5,966 nt of DNA from Oscillospiraceae bacterium (GTDB taxonomy: Bacteria > Bacillota > Clostridia > Oscillospirales > Ethanoligenentaceae), in assembly GCA_003518885.1 (NCBI GenBank), contig DOXU01000021.1, forward strand, positions 1 to 5,966, written 5' to 3'. Below, one piece after another: positions 5,386-5,966 of the stretch. The position numbers and the translations under genes were made by a program. Numbering within the stretch: the first letter of the stretch is position 1; each line of letters begins with the position of its first letter. A model generated the notes under the pieces. The model was not told the DNA's origin and made no database searches. It saw only the letters and a list, made by a program, of their open reading frames with translations.

Positions 5386-5966
5386 TTAAATAACAGTTGC
5401 TGTAATGTCCTGATCATGAGCGCTAAAGTTGAAGGATTTAATTGGGCGTTCACAATAGGTTACCATTAATTCGGCGACTTTATCTTCTATTTCTTTACGA
5501 ACGGTATGCCGTAGATCGCGAGCTCCGAATTTTCCGCCAATAGATTTTTGAACCAATGCATTAATTAACGAATCATCCCAAAGAAGATCCATATTTTTTT
5601 GTGCAAGAGATTCTTTTAATTCATTCAGCATTAAGGCAGCGATCTTTTTCAGACTTTCTTCGGAAAGTGGTTGGAAGACAATGATTTCATCAATTCGGCT
5701 TAAGAACTCCGGACGGAGGAAATCAGAGAGTGCTTTAAGGGCATGTTCCTTCGCAACAGTTGCAGGCTCTCGATTAAACCCGAGTGAGTTCGTGTGTTTG
5801 TCGGACCCCGCGTTAGAAGTCATGATGATGACTGTATTTTCAAAGTTGACTTTCCGTCCGTGTGCATCAGTTACATGGCCGTCATCCAAAATTTGAAGGA
5901 GAATGTTCAATACATCAGGATGCGCTTTTTCAATTTCATCCATTAATATAATGGAATAAGGGTTAC
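5386..5966 (-). CDS. Clp/Hsp100 AAA+ ATPase, C-terminal part (ClpC-like), partial at window edge
   Basis: Clp ATPases unfold proteins, either for the ClpP protease or for disaggregation. Only the last 192 codons are in view; the frame runs off the edge at 5966, so the internal Met at 5941-5943 is not the start. The fragment begins NPYSIILMDEIEKAHPDV, the Walker B of the second AAA+ module. It continues with sensor 1 in MTSNAGS, the arginine-finger region FLRPEFLSRIDEI, and sensor 2 in GARDLR, followed by the D2 small domain. DEIEKAHPDV and NTVIIMTSNAG favour ClpC-type proteins over ClpB, which usually has DEVEKAH and TSNLGS. The N-terminal domain, middle domain and any ClpP-binding loop that would settle this lie outside the window or were not found. 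It is the last gene of its transcript. Confidence 0.93.
   Translation of the reverse strand, partial: NPYSIILMDEIEKAHPDVLNILLQILDDGHVTDAHGRKVNFENTVIIMTSNAGSDKHTNSLGFNREPATVAKEHALKALSDFLRPEFLSRIDEIIVFQPLSEESLKKIAALMLNELKESLAQKNMDLLWDDSLINALVQKSIGGKFGARDLRHTVRKEIEDKVAELMVTYCERPIKSFNFSAHDQDITATVI

Overview
The window is typical of a low- to moderate-GC Bacillota (Firmicutes) chromosome, probably Clostridia or Negativicutes. The signs are strong purine-rich Shine-Dalgarno sites, near-consensus TTGACA/TATAAT-type promoters, stem-plus-U-tract terminators, a Bacillus-type Xpt, a CsoR regulator and a Clp ATPase. The placement is an inference from style and families; nothing here fixes a genus. Every supported gene lies on the minus strand, so transcription runs from high to low coordinates.

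In transcription order: (1) the 3' end of a Clp/Hsp100 AAA+ ATPase (5386-5966, cut by the window edge), closed by a strong intrinsic terminator. (2) A tRNA-Leu(UAG) with its own near-consensus promoter and an encoded CCA end. (3) A two-gene unit, xpt (xanthine phosphoribosyltransferase) and a HAD-superfamily phosphatase, joined by a 4-base ATGA overlap. It is preceded by a leader with a long hairpin that does not look like the purine riboswitch known upstream of xpt in other Bacillota. (4) A LarA-family (nickel-pincer racemase/epimerase, DUF2088) gene split into two overlapping frames at a run of seven A. Removing one A gives a 428-residue protein with the LarA catalytic residues at the expected spacings. 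(5) A terminator hairpin whose 3' arm also carries the promoter of the next unit. (6) A metal-efflux operon: a CsoR-family repressor with a GC-tract palindromic operator just after its promoter, then a P1B-type metal-transporting ATPase whose Shine-Dalgarno site overlaps the csoR stop codon.

In the metal module, the repressor would sit on the operator, release it on binding metal, and so induce itself and the pump. The xpt-HAD pair points to purine base/nucleotide salvage. The LarA-like enzyme would need the LarB/LarC/LarE cofactor pathway from elsewhere in the genome.

I see no wholly new multi-gene system. The points most worth a second look are the A7 frameshift in larA, the terminator/promoter overlap between larA and csoR, the unassigned structured leader of xpt, and the mixed metal-specificity signatures of the CsoR/P1B pair.
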